DNA of 64,000 nucleotides from Pseudohongiella sp. O18 (GTDB taxonomy: Bacteria; Pseudomonadota; Gammaproteobacteria; Pseudomonadales; Pseudohongiellaceae): assembly GCF_021729085.1 (NCBI RefSeq), contig NZ_JAJSAR010000002.1, positions 620,001 through 684,000 of the forward strand, in the 5' to 3' direction. The notes under the pieces are model-generated. The model was not told the origin of the DNA. It saw only the letters and a list, made by a program, of their open reading frames with translations, and did not search any database. The position numbers were made by a program, and so were the translations under genes. Below are positions 9,198 through 17,933 of this stretch, piece after piece; within the stretch, counting starts at the first letter, position 1, and every line of letters starts with the position of its first letter.

Positions 9198-9201
9198 CCG
9201 C
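9171..9201. terminator. Perfect 10-bp hairpin at the convergent xdhC-like/ppa junction
   Basis: The arm GCGGTCAGGC (9171-9180) is exactly complementary to GCCTGACCGC (9192-9201), with an 11-base loop. The stop codon of the XdhC gene is inside the second arm, and the pyrophosphatase gene ends seven bases further on. There is no T-tract on either strand, so classic intrinsic termination is doubtful. An RNA 3'-end stabilising or bidirectional pausing role is possible. Confidence 0.5.
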
Positions 9202-9207
9202 TCGCAA

Positions 9208-9831
9208 TCACTCTTGCTCTTGCAGGTGACCATAGTCCTGATCGTAGTCGGCCATTGATGCTGCAATGACTTCAGCCGCGCGGTTAAAGCCGTAAGGCTC
9301 GCCAATTGTGACCTTGTTTTCTTTGCCGGGCACCATCTTGTAGGTGCGGAAGTAGTGGGCGATGCGGTGAATCATGATGGGCGGCAGCTCGCTGATTTCA
9401 TTGACATGGCCAAACGCCGGGTCGTCAACCAGGACGGCGACAATTTTGTCGTCAGCTTCACCACCGTCGTTCATTGGCAGGCCACCAACCACTTTTGCTT
9501 TCATCAGAATTTCAGTACGGTCTATGGCCCGCTCGCTGATCACACAGATGTCCAGCGGGTCACCGTCGCCACATTCAGCGCCAGGCATCAGGTCGCGTAC
9601 ACGATCGCCACAGTAAGTCCGCGGGATAAACCCATACAGCGTGGGCTGTTGTGCGGAAGTCGGCTGAGGTCTGTCGACGCACAGGTATCCCGAATCCTTG
9701 TCAATTTCGTACTTCATCTGATCAAAGGGGCTGATTTCAATGTAGGCGGTAACAATACGCGGAACATCCGGGCCAGCAGCAATGCCGTGCCATGGGTGAG
9801 GGCGCCAGCGGGAAAACTTGGTTTTGCTCAT
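9208..9831 (-). CDS. ppa: Inorganic pyrophosphatase, family I
   Basis: A 207-residue soluble pyrophosphatase that hydrolyses PPi to two phosphates and pulls biosynthetic reactions forward. The family I metal-binding signature is present as DGDPLDICV, with further conserved segments [25 protein letters not shown] and the later [12 protein letters not shown]. It is longer than the roughly 175-residue E. coli enzyme, mainly through an N-terminal arginine/proline-rich segment of about 20 residues and a C-terminal helix. The ATG at 9829-9831 has GGATA about 12 bases upstream. A promoter candidate for this gene lies at 9949-9954. Confidence 0.93.
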   Translation of the reverse strand: MSKTKFSRWRPHPWHGIAAGPDVPRIVTAYIEISPFDQMKYEIDKDSGYLCVDRPQPTSAQQPTLYGFIPRTYCGDRVRDLMPGAECGDGDPLDICVISERAIDRTEILMKAKVVGGLPMNDGGEADDKIVAVLVDDPAFGHVNEISELPPIMIHRIAHYFRTYKMVPGKENKVTIGEPYGFNRAAEVIAASMADYDQDYGHLQEQE

Positions 9832-9948
9832 CTTCGATCAGTATCCTGTGTCAGTAGGTGAATGGTTGACAAAAAATCGGCTTGCCAAGTACCGCATGCC
9901 GACAATAGCGCACCTTTTTAATTAACAATCGGTGCCCAAAAGGCGCGC

Positions 9949-9957
9949 ATTATAACA
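9949..9957 (-). promoter_or_regulatory. Extended -10 promoter candidate for ppa
   Basis: Read on the minus strand the sequence is TGT-TATAAT: a perfect -10 hexamer (9949-9954) with the TGn extension (9955-9957). A weak -35 candidate CTGCAA lies 17 bases upstream, inside the end of the amidase gene. Transcription would start near 9942 and give a leader of about 110 bases before ppa. Confidence 0.45.
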
Positions 9958-9966
9958 ACAGCAGGG

Positions 9967-11388
9967 TCAGCTTGCAGCAATCGGCACAACGCCCTTAATT
10001 AAAGTGTTGGCCAGTTGCAACAGCGTCTGATCGCCTCCCCAGGCGGCACTGAACATCACCCCGATGGGCAAACCCTGCTGGCTCTGCCCCAGCGGCAGCG
10101 AGATGCTGGGCTGGCCGGTGCCGTTAAACAGCGCAGTGAACGGACTGTAAGCTGCGTAACGGCTGGCGTATTCGCGCATGTCCTGACTGTTCATGTCCAG
10201 CCAGCCCAGAGGGGCCGTCGGGTGCGCCAGCACCGGAGACAGTACAAGGTCATATTGCTGGTGGAAGTCTGCCATTTGCCGTTCTATCTGTTTCAGTGTG
10301 TCGATTGCCTGCAGGTATTGATGTGCCGTGGCCTTGATGCCACGCGCGACCATTCGTACCACTGACTCGGACAACTGTGCGTCTTTGAGTTCCAGCTGTT
10401 TTTGCTCCAGCAGAGGCGCGATGATCTGTGCCGCATGAATGTTGATAAGGGTCGCCATGGCTCTGCCCGCGGCTGCGTAATCCACGGGCGGCGCGATTAG
10501 CGCGACCTGATGTCCCATGGCTTCGCAGCGACGCGCAGTTTCCTCTACGGCGGCGTGACATTCAGGGTGAATTTCGCCGTCGCCCGGGTGTTCCAGTTGC
10601 ACAGCGATAGTCAGCTGGCCTGGAGCCCGCTGGCAGGCATCCGTAAAGCTGGGAGGCTGTGGTGGCAGGGCAAACAGGTCTGGTCTGGACAGCTTCTGAA
10701 TATCCAGAAACGCGGCACTGTCGCGCACCGAACGGCAGACAACATGGCTGACGCTCATGCCACTCCAGGCGTTGCCCACATCAGGCTCCGTTACGGTCAG
10801 GCCACGGCTTGGTTTTAGACCAATCAGCCCGCAACAGGCGGCTGGTACACGTATGGAACCACCACCATCGCTGGCGTCGGCGGCGGGAACAATACCGGCT
10901 GCGACGGCACTGGCAGAGCCGCCGCTGCTGCCGCCGGCACTGAATGCCGGGTTATGCGGATTGCGGCACAGGTCAAACAGCGACCACTCTGTAGTTATGG
11001 TCAGGCAAAGCTCAGGGGTATTACTGCTGGCAAAAGGAAGCAGCCCGGCATCGAAGTAGCGTTGTGCAATCCGGCTGTGCTGAAGGGCGACATTGTCGCG
11101 AAGCAATGGAGTGCTGCGTGTATAGGGCCAGTCCTTGACGGCATTGACCTCTTTGATCACAAATGGGACACCCGCCAGCGGACCATCGCCTGGTTTGTGA
11201 TCCTGTCGCCGGGCAAGCTCCATTGCCGATGTGTCTTCACGATGCACCAGTGCGTTCAGCTTCGGGTTGACGGCGTCTGCCCTGGTACAGGCGATGGTCA
11301 GCAACTCCTCGGCAGTGACTTCCTTTTTGCGGCACAACTGTGCCAGTCCAGTCGCGTCGTATTCCATGTACTCGTCAATCGTCAGCAT
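9967..11388 (-). CDS. Amidase signature family hydrolase
   Basis: A 473-residue member of the amidase signature family, with a Ser-cisSer-Lys triad. The Lys lies in PFVIKEVNAVK (about residue 79). The glycine/serine-rich signature GGSSGGSASAVAAG follows, and the nucleophilic serine block DGGGSIRVPAACCG comes after it. The family hydrolyses amide bonds in many small molecules and includes GatA. No gatB or gatC lies nearby and the C-terminal half differs from GatA, so a catabolic or detoxifying amidase is more likely than a tRNA amidotransferase. The start at 11388 has AAGGAAAT just before it. It follows the CoA-racemase/GGDEF gene by 43 bases on the same strand and may be cotranscribed with it. 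Confidence 0.88.
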   Translation of the reverse strand: MLTIDEYMEYDATGLAQLCRKKEVTAEELLTIACTRADAVNPKLNALVHREDTSAMELARRQDHKPGDGPLAGVPFVIKEVNAVKDWPYTRSTPLLRDNVALQHSRIAQRYFDAGLLPFASSNTPELCLTITTEWSLFDLCRNPHNPAFSAGGSSGGSASAVAAGIVPAADASDGGGSIRVPAACCGLIGLKPSRGLTVTEPDVGNAWSGMSVSHVVCRSVRDSAAFLDIQKLSRPDLFALPPQPPSFTDACQRAPGQLTIAVQLEHPGDGEIHPECHAAVEETARRCEAMGHQVALIAPPVDYAAAGRAMATLINIHAAQIIAPLLEQKQLELKDAQLSESVVRMVARGIKATAHQYLQAIDTLKQIERQMADFHQQYDLVLSPVLAHPTAPLGWLDMNSQDMREYASRYAAYSPFTALFNGTGQPSISLPLGQSQQGLPIGVMFSAAWGGDQTLLQLANTLIKGVVPIAAS

Positions 11389-11431
11389 TCAATTTCCTTG
11401 GTCAGCTTATTCGGATCAGTTGAATTGTATG

Positions 11432-13165
11432 TCAATCAAGCACAGTTACATTGCGCCCGGCCGACTTGGCTTCAGTGAGCATGTCGTCGAGCTGTCGCAA
11501 CAAAACGGTAATATCTTTGTCAGCCGTCATGGTAATAATGGCAATGCTGACAGTCAGTTTCATGGACTGTTCATCATCGTCCAGACTGATATCATTAAGT
11601 GTCTGGTGTAAGCGATCCGCCACCGCTCCTGCCTGGTGCTTGTCTGTTGCTGGCAGCAGTATGAGAAACTCCCGATCGCCCCAACGGCAGACAACATCGT
11701 ACTGGCGAAAAACGCTGTCACAGATCCTTGCGAATCTGACCAGTACCTGATCACCCATTTCGTGGCCATATTGCTCGTTGATGTGCCGGAAGTGATCGAT
11801 GTTGGCCAGCAGCAGACAGGCGGTACGGTCGCCGCGCTGAATCCGGGCGTGTTCCTGTCGCAATCGTTCAGAAAAGCTGCGCCGATTGTTCAGCCCGGTC
11901 AAAGAATCAGTGGTTTCCAGCTTTTCCAGTCTGCTCTTCAGGTACTGAACTTCTTGCTGCAGAGCCTCAACCTGTTCGGCTTCCGTATCGGAGTTCAGGG
12001 TATTGACTGACGGTAATTCTTCCGACCAGCGCTGCATGAGGGAGTCGATGTCGGTGACAGTGGGGCTTGCGCCGCAGCTGGAGGGTGTGCGGGAAAAGCG
12101 TGGTGCCGGCGCAGGTTGATACTTGCCAGATTGGCCTGACAGGCTGACAAAAGTCTCGCGTGCCCTGTTGTGTGGGTGCTCTGGCGCTTCCGACATGCTA
12201 AGCACAGGTGCGAAGCAGGCGTCAGTTCCCTCCAGTAATTCACACCACTGTTCGCGGGAGCGCGTTGCGAATAGATGCTTTAGCTGCTCCTGCATGCGGG
12301 GCCAGCTGTTCTGATTCATTTGCTCAAACAACAGTGTATTTTCCTTGTCCGCCTTGACTCCGCAACGCAGCAGCAGCTCCTCATAGAACTGAGGTTCAAT
12401 CGGCGCAATACTGATGAATTTACCATCGGCGCATTTATAGCACTGATAGAACGGAGCACCGCCATCGAGCAGATTTTTCCCTGGTGGCTGTGTCCAGCGC
12501 CCGGAGTTATAAAGCGCATAGGGTAGTGACATCAACAGCGCGGTGCCGTCACTCATTGCAGCATCTATCACCTGGCCCCTGGCTGATTTTGTGCGCTCAT
12601 GCAGGGCAGCAAGCACACCCGACAGCAACAGCATGCCGCCACCACCATAGTCGCCAACAAGGTTGAGTGGTGGGCGCGGTGGGGTCTCTCCATCTGCCAT
12701 AGCATGCAGGGCGCCGCTCAAGGCGATGTAATTGAGATCATGGCCAGCCGCTGCAGCTAGAGGACCCTGCTGCCCCCAGCCGGTCATGCGCCCATAGATG
12801 AGTCGCGGATTGTCCGCCATACACGGCTCTGGCCCGAGGCCGAGCCGCTCCATCACGCCGGGGCGGAATCCCTCCAGCAATACATCCGCCTGTGAAATGA
12901 GTCGTCGTGCCTGTTCAAGATCGCCAGTTTTTTTAAGGTTCAGGGTCAGATTCTGCCGACCACGATCCATGGCATTGAGCGAGCTTTCGTCTTTGCTGAT
13001 TGAGCGCTCTACACGAACAACGTCGGCACCCATGTCGGCCAGCATCATTGCAGTAAACGGAACCGGGCCGATGGCGGCCATTTCCACAACTTTGAGACCC
13101 TGCAGCGGGCCGCCTGATGTTTCCTGCGAGTGCTGGATGCTGTTGTTGTCTGATCTTGGTGTCAT
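11432..13165 (-). CDS. Alpha-methylacyl-CoA racemase domain fused to a degenerate GGDEF domain
   Basis: A 577-residue fusion, counted from the ATG at 13163-13165, which has GGTGAG upstream; the frame also extends to a TTG at 13213. Residues about 20-370 are a family III CoA-transferase domain with the racemase signature: AGHDLNY (His142), GDYGGGG (Asp172) and IEPQFYEELL (Glu257). It should epimerise 2-methylacyl-CoA thioesters for beta-oxidation. A heptad-like stretch (395-419) predicts a coiled coil, followed by a GGDEF domain (420-577). Its metal block IDHFRHIN is present and RxxD is intact (RQYD, 487-490), but GGDEF reads GDREF (496-500). Loss of the second Gly and shift of the acidic residue argue against cyclase activity; c-di-GMP binding is possible. 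The open frame is continuous, with no sign of an assembly join. A CoA-acting dehydrogenase gene is divergent. Confidence 0.88.
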   Translation of the reverse strand: MTPRSDNNSIQHSQETSGGPLQGLKVVEMAAIGPVPFTAMMLADMGADVVRVERSISKDESSLNAMDRGRQNLTLNLKKTGDLEQARRLISQADVLLEGFRPGVMERLGLGPEPCMADNPRLIYGRMTGWGQQGPLAAAAGHDLNYIALSGALHAMADGETPPRPPLNLVGDYGGGGMLLLSGVLAALHERTKSARGQVIDAAMSDGTALLMSLPYALYNSGRWTQPPGKNLLDGGAPFYQCYKCADGKFISIAPIEPQFYEELLLRCGVKADKENTLLFEQMNQNSWPRMQEQLKHLFATRSREQWCELLEGTDACFAPVLSMSEAPEHPHNRARETFVSLSGQSGKYQPAPAPRFSRTPSSCGASPTVTDIDSLMQRWSEELPSVNTLNSDTEAEQVEALQQEVQYLKSRLEKLETTDSLTGLNNRRSFSERLRQEHARIQRGDRTACLLLANIDHFRHINEQYGHEMGDQVLVRFARICDSVFRQYDVVCRWGDREFLILLPATDKHQAGAVADRLHQTLNDISLDDDEQSMKLTVSIAIITMTADKDITVLLRQLDDMLTEAKSAGRNVTVLD

Positions 13166-13280
13166 TGTTGTTTTTCTCACCCGGTGTTGATCTTGTTTTG
13201 AGTGCGCTATCAATAAGCACTTGCTTCAACAGTTCGCATCTTACATGCTTGCATAATTGACTGCATGCGGAGGTTTTACC

Positions 13281-14045
13281 ATGGAGATTCAGGAAAAAAC
13301 AGCATTTGTGACAGGCGCTGCCTCAGGCCTGGGGCTTGCCGCTACCCGGGCGCTGGTCGACAGTGGAGCGAAAGTGCTGATGTTTGACCGTGATGAAGAA
13401 CGGCTGGTTGAAGCTGCAGCGAGTGTGGCGGGGGAGGTGGCCTGGCAGGCTGGCGACATTACAGACGAGCAGAGTGTGCAGCGTGCCATTGATTCTGCAA
13501 TCCAGAAGTTTGGCGGGCTGCATATCAATATCAATTGTGCTGGCATCGGCGGTGCTGCCAAAACCGTGGGCCGCGATGGTGCCATGCCGCTTGATATGTT
13601 TCGCCGAATTGTCGATGTAAATCTGATTGGTACGTTCAACGTACTGCGTCTGTGTGCCGCAGCCATGTGTCAGCGAGAGCTTGAGGATGATGCAGACCGG
13701 GGAGTGATCATCAATGTTGCCTCGGTGGCAGCCTTTGATGGGCAGCGCGGCCAGGCTGCTTACAGCGCCGCCAAGGGCGGACTGGTCGGCATGACGCTGC
13801 CAATTGCCAGAGACCTGGCTCGCGAGCAGATACGGATCATGACAGTCGCCCCCGGTGTCTTTTCAACACCGATGATGCAGGCGGCTCCTGAACAGGTACG
13901 AGACGCCCTGGTGCAGTCTATTCAGTATCCCAAACGGATGGGCCTGCCGGAAGAATTTGCCGATCTGGCGCTATCCATTGTCAGAAATCGCTATCTGAAC
14001 GGCGAGGTGATCCGCCTGGATGGTGGCGTGCGAATGCCGCCCTGA
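13281..14045 (+). CDS. Short-chain dehydrogenase, 3-hydroxyacyl-CoA dehydrogenase type 2-like
   Basis: A 254-residue classical SDR. The NAD-binding motif TGAASGLG is near residue 12, and Asp in MFDRDEER at the end of the second strand indicates NAD preference. NCAGIGG follows, the catalytic Ser is in VASVAAFDGQ, and Tyr/Lys are in YSAAKGG. The long match to the HSD17B10 type (INVASVAAFDGQRGQAAYSA, then MTLPIARDLA and VAPGVFSTPM) suggests oxidation of 3-hydroxyacyl-CoA or 2-methyl-3-hydroxyacyl-CoA. The ATG at 13281 has GCGGAGG seven bases upstream and is preferred over an upstream TTG. It is divergent from the racemase/GGDEF gene, and both fit branched-chain acyl-CoA oxidation. Confidence 0.9.
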   Translation: MEIQEKTAFVTGAASGLGLAATRALVDSGAKVLMFDRDEERLVEAAASVAGEVAWQAGDITDEQSVQRAIDSAIQKFGGLHININCAGIGGAAKTVGRDGAMPLDMFRRIVDVNLIGTFNVLRLCAAAMCQRELEDDADRGVIINVASVAAFDGQRGQAAYSAAKGGLVGMTLPIARDLAREQIRIMTVAPGVFSTPMMQAAPEQVRDALVQSIQYPKRMGLPEEFADLALSIVRNRYLNGEVIRLDGGVRMPP

Positions 14046-14049
14046 AGCT

Positions 14050-15219
14050 TCAGTCTTTGGGGCGCAGCGACAAACCGCCGTAGTCGATATCGGTGCTTTC
14101 CTTTTTGGATTGAGTGCTTTTGTCCTGCTGGCTGACACCAGCAGAAGTACCCAGCTGTCCACCACCGGCCAGTTCAAGTCGCAGCCGCAGATTGTTCTTG
14201 GAATCGGCATTGCGCAGTGCTTCGTCTATGGAAATTCGGCCTTCGCGGACCAGGCCAAAAAGGGCTGAGTCAAATGTGCGCATACCCTGTTCTTCCGATT
14301 TCTCCATAACCTCTTTGATCTCGTCAACTTTCCCCTGACGAATAAGGTCGGTCACCCGCGGCGTACCGAGCAGGATTTCGAAAGCTGCCGCCCTGCGACC
14401 ATCAGTTGAGGGAATAAGCCGTTGTGAGATCAGGCCGCGAAGATTCAGCGACAGGTCCATAAACAGCTGCCGATGGCGCTCTTCCGGGAAAAAATTGATA
14501 ATTCTGTCCAGAGCCTGATTGGCATTGTTGGCATGTAATGTTGCCAGGCAGAGATGGCCGGTTTCTGCAAACGCGATGGCATGTTCCATGGTGTCCTGGC
14601 CGCGGATTTCACCGATCAGGATCACGTCGGGTGCCTGGCGAAGGGTGTTTTTCAGAGCATTCTGATAATTGAGAGTATCTATGCCAACCTCGCGCTGACT
14701 GATCAGGGACTTCTGGTGCGGATAGATAAATTCTATGGGGTCTTCCACTGTGACGATGTGGCCACTGTCATGGGCATTTCGATGATTGATCAAAGCCGCC
14801 AGTGAGGTTGACTTGCCGGTACCCGTACCACCCACAAACAGGATCAGGCCGCGTTTTTCCATGACCAGCTGTTTCAGAATCTCAGGGTGCCCCAATTGCT
14901 GCGGCGTGGGAATGTCAGTCTTGATATGCCTGAACACCAGTGCAGTCTGTCCGCGCTGGCGATAGACATTGACACGAAAACGGCCAACGTCCGGTTCCAG
15001 CCATGCCAGGTTCATTTCGGACTCGCGCCGGAACTGCTCGGCCTGTTCGCTCGACATGATGTGGCTTGCCAGCGCTTCAGTGTCGCGTTGGCTGGCGGGC
15101 GAGTCTGATATTGCACTGACCTTGCCGAAAACCTTTATGCTGGCCGGCGCACCTACGGTCACAAAAAGATCCGAGGCTTCTTTGGCCACCATCGTGCTCA
15201 ACAGGTTCTGAAGGTCCAT
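14050..15219 (-). CDS. pilU: PilT/PilU-family type IV pilus retraction ATPase
   Basis: A 389-residue hexameric ATPase of the PilT/PilU family, driving pilus retraction at the inner membrane. Walker A is GGTGTGKST (about 130-138), the Asp box VEDPIEF follows, Walker B lies in VILIGEIRGQDTM, and the His box is in HLCLATLHANN. The length and the N-terminus MDLQNLLSTMVAKEASDLFVT favour PilU over PilT. The C-terminal extension of about 45 residues (rich in Ser, Lys, Gln) is also PilU-like. The start at 15219 has AGGAG eight bases before it; an upstream frame extension is less likely. No pilT or other pilus gene is in the window. The gene ends five bases from the convergent SDR gene, with a CTGAAGCTTCAG palindrome at 14042-14053 spanning both stops. 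Confidence 0.88.
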   Translation of the reverse strand: MDLQNLLSTMVAKEASDLFVTVGAPASIKVFGKVSAISDSPASQRDTEALASHIMSSEQAEQFRRESEMNLAWLEPDVGRFRVNVYRQRGQTALVFRHIKTDIPTPQQLGHPEILKQLVMEKRGLILFVGGTGTGKSTSLAALINHRNAHDSGHIVTVEDPIEFIYPHQKSLISQREVGIDTLNYQNALKNTLRQAPDVILIGEIRGQDTMEHAIAFAETGHLCLATLHANNANQALDRIINFFPEERHRQLFMDLSLNLRGLISQRLIPSTDGRRAAAFEILLGTPRVTDLIRQGKVDEIKEVMEKSEEQGMRTFDSALFGLVREGRISIDEALRNADSKNNLRLRLELAGGGQLGTSAGVSQQDKSTQSKKESTDIDYGGLSLRPKD

Positions 15220-15238
15220 GGGTATATCTCCTGACGGC

Positions 15239-16252
15239 TCAGAAGCGGCGTTCTGTATACCAGTTGACGTCGCGAGCGTGTTTATCAACCTGATCCGCAA
15301 CGTCCAGCGTCAGTGCGAACAATGCCATACGTACCAGCACTCCATTGTCTGTCTGGCGAAAAATGGCCAGATTGGGGTGTTGGTTCAGGTCATTATCAAG
15401 CTCGTTGGCATCGTCACGAGAGTCACGGGGCAGTGGATGCATGATGACCGTGTTGGGCTGACAGTAACGTGTGTAGATTGCCTGGTTAAGCCGGAAGCGT
15501 CCCCGGTAGAGGTCGGCCTCCATTTTATTGGCGAAACGTTCTTCCTGGATCCGCGTCAGGTACACTATGTCATTGGCGGTCAGGCCTGACTCCATGTCTT
15601 CGGTTTCCACCACTTCGTGACCACGCTGACGGAGTTCTTCAACGATCTCCTCCGGCATGCGCAATTCCCTGGGTGAAATCAGGGTGAAGCGAATATTGCT
15701 GTACAGGCTGACCAGCTGGGACAGTGAGTGGACCGTGCGGCCGTGTTTTAGATCGCCAACCATGGCCAGATGCATGCCGTCGATACCCTGCTGGCGTGAC
15801 ATCAGTTCGCGCTTGATGGTGTAAAGGTCCAGCAAGGCCTGACTGGGGTGTTCATTGGGGCCATCGCCGGCGTTCAGTACCGGTACCCGGCTGGCCCGTG
15901 AAAACTCAGCGACCGAGCCGGCCTGGGGGTGGCGCATGACAATGATGTCGCTGTAGCCGCTCATTACACGTCCAGTGTCGTAGAGAGACTCGCCTTTGGT
16001 CAGCGAGCTGGCTTTGATATCGGTTGTCTCTCGCACTTCACCACCCAGCAGATTAAAGGCGCAACCGAAGCTGACGCGCGTACGGGTACTCGGTTCAAAA
16101 AACATATTACCGAGAATGGCGCCATCAAGCACTTTGGTTACCCGCTCACGGTGCGCATAGGGCCGCATGGCGCTGGCCACGTCGAAGATGCGCTCGACAT
16201 CGCTGCGTTCGAACTGGGACACACTGATGATGTGGGCTCCTGGAAAATGCAT
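15239..16252 (-). CDS. pyrB: Aspartate carbamoyltransferase catalytic chain
   Basis: A 337-residue enzyme of pyrimidine synthesis that condenses carbamoyl phosphate with L-aspartate. The carbamoyl-phosphate site is [12 protein letters not shown], the SLTKGES loop is present, and the aspartate-binding region includes HPLPRDSRDDANELD near the C-terminus. NAGDGPNEHPSQALLDLYT is diagnostic for ATCase as against ornithine carbamoyltransferase. No pyrI regulatory chain and no dihydroorotase-like pyrC' gene is adjacent, so it probably acts as a catalytic trimer or pairs with a chain encoded elsewhere. PilU starts 19 bases downstream on the same strand. The 125-base upstream region is shared with divergent sbcB. 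Confidence 0.94.
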   Translation of the reverse strand: MHFPGAHIISVSQFERSDVERIFDVASAMRPYAHRERVTKVLDGAILGNMFFEPSTRTRVSFGCAFNLLGGEVRETTDIKASSLTKGESLYDTGRVMSGYSDIIVMRHPQAGSVAEFSRASRVPVLNAGDGPNEHPSQALLDLYTIKRELMSRQQGIDGMHLAMVGDLKHGRTVHSLSQLVSLYSNIRFTLISPRELRMPEEIVEELRQRGHEVVETEDMESGLTANDIVYLTRIQEERFANKMEADLYRGRFRLNQAIYTRYCQPNTVIMHPLPRDSRDDANELDNDLNQHPNLAIFRQTDNGVLVRMALFALTLDVADQVDKHARDVNWYTERRF

Positions 16253-16377
16253 AGCTGGTTTCCCTGCAAAGATGGTGACACGACGCCCTGAACAAATCCG
16301 GGCGAATGATTTCTGTCGCCAAGTTTACACCACTTGAGGCACTTCAATAACCGGCCTTCGTGCTATATTCCGGAGCC

Positions 16378-17892
16378 ATGACTTCGAATCAGCACCCCCG
16401 ACACCCAGGCAATGGCTCAGGGCCCAGTCTTTACTGGCATGACTATGAGGCTTTTGGCGCGGACGCACGCCGCGACCGTGCCTGCCAGTTTGCCGGTATT
16501 CGTACTGACATGGATCTGAATGAGGTTGGTGAACCTCTGATTATCTACTGTCAGCCAGCCCTCGATTATCTGCCTCATCCTCAGGCTTGCCTGATTACCG
16601 GGATTACGCCGCAACTGGCGCAGCGTGAAGGCCTGCCAGAAGCGGAGTTCATCCGGCAGATTCACGCGCAATTTAGCCAGCCACAAACCTGTGGCGTGGG
16701 TTACAACAGTATTCGTTATGATGACGAGATGACGCGTCAGCTGCTGTATCGCAACCTTTACGACCCCTACGAACGTGAGTGGAAGAATGGCAATTCCCGG
16801 TGGGATCTGATGGATGTGATGCGCCTTTGTCACGCCCTGCGTCCCACGGGCCTGCAGTGGCCGCAACGAAGCGACGGAGGTGTTTCATTCCGTCTTGAAG
16901 ATCTGAGCCGGGCCAACGGGATTGATCATGCAAATGCACACGATGCGCTGGCTGATGTGCGTGCCACCATCGGTCTTGCTCGCTGTGTCAGACAGTCGCA
17001 ACCGAAACTTTATGATTTCGCATTTGAGCTGCGGCGCAAACACAGTGTCAGTGCCCAGCTGGATCTGGCCTCACATCGGCCAGTGCTGCACGTCAGTGGC
17101 ATGTACCCCGCTGCGCAAGGCTGCCTGACAATTGCCATGCCACTGGCTGCGCACCCAACTGATACAAATGGTGTATTGCTTTATGACCTGATGATTGATC
17201 CCGGGCCCTGGCTCGAATGCGATGTGTCGGCACTCCGGCAGGCGATGTTCACGCCATCGTCAGAGCGGGCGGATGGGGAGCTACGCCTGCCGGTGACCAC
17301 GGTCCATCTCAATCGCAGCCCGATGCTGGCACCAATGGCGACACTGGAGCAGCAGCGCATGCAGGAACTGGGCATTGACATGTCAATTGCGCGCCAACAC
17401 TGGGAGAAAATCCATTCTCAGCCGGACTTCATGCGTCGGATTGCCAGTGCCATGGTCAGCGAGCAGGCGCCATCTGTGCAGATTGATCCAGACTTTATGA
17501 TCTACAGTGGTGGTTTTTTCAGCGACGCTGATAAACGCCTGCTGCAGAAGGTCAGGCAGCTCGACGTGCAGACCTTGAAACAACAGTTTTCTGCAATAAG
17601 CGCTCAGTTTCGCGATGGGCGCTTGCCGGAAATGCTGTTTCGCTATCGTGCGCGCAACTTCCCGTCCACGCTTGATGCAACTGAGCAGCAGCGCTGGCAG
17701 GAATTCTGCAGGCAGCGGCTCCAGCTGGCAGAGCCTGATGATACCGACACACTGGCCGGTCTCAGTGTGCAACAGTGCCGCCAGGAGATTTCTTTGTTAC
17801 GTCAAGAGCTTGGCGGCGAGCCAGAGAAGCTGCAGATACTGGATGCACTGGAACAATGGATCGAGTCAGTTTGCCTGAAACTGGCAAAATGA
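16378..17892 (+). CDS. sbcB: Exodeoxyribonuclease I
   Basis: A 504-residue 3'-5' single-strand DNA exonuclease used in recombination and mismatch repair. The DnaQ-like (DEDDh) domain occupies the first 200 residues, with HDYEAFG (ExoI: Asp and Glu), GYNSIRYDDE and the AHDALADVRAT block carrying the catalytic His and Asp. A SH3-like and C-terminal domain follow, with DPDFMIYSGGFFSDADKRLL and YRARNFPSTL as in the E. coli protein. The ATG at 16378 is preferred over GTG 16360 by homology, since HDYE should be close to the N-terminus. A TATATT hexamer at 16364-16369 would put a transcript start almost at the ATG, so a nearly leaderless mRNA is possible. Confidence 0.93.
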   Translation: MTSNQHPRHPGNGSGPSLYWHDYEAFGADARRDRACQFAGIRTDMDLNEVGEPLIIYCQPALDYLPHPQACLITGITPQLAQREGLPEAEFIRQIHAQFSQPQTCGVGYNSIRYDDEMTRQLLYRNLYDPYEREWKNGNSRWDLMDVMRLCHALRPTGLQWPQRSDGGVSFRLEDLSRANGIDHANAHDALADVRATIGLARCVRQSQPKLYDFAFELRRKHSVSAQLDLASHRPVLHVSGMYPAAQGCLTIAMPLAAHPTDTNGVLLYDLMIDPGPWLECDVSALRQAMFTPSSERADGELRLPVTTVHLNRSPMLAPMATLEQQRMQELGIDMSIARQHWEKIHSQPDFMRRIASAMVSEQAPSVQIDPDFMIYSGGFFSDADKRLLQKVRQLDVQTLKQQFSAISAQFRDGRLPEMLFRYRARNFPSTLDATEQQRWQEFCRQRLQLAEPDDTDTLAGLSVQQCRQEISLLRQELGGEPEKLQILDALEQWIESVCLKLAK

Positions 17893-17933
17893 GTAGAATC
17901 GCGCGCACTTGCACCGCCATGGCTGATTAACGA

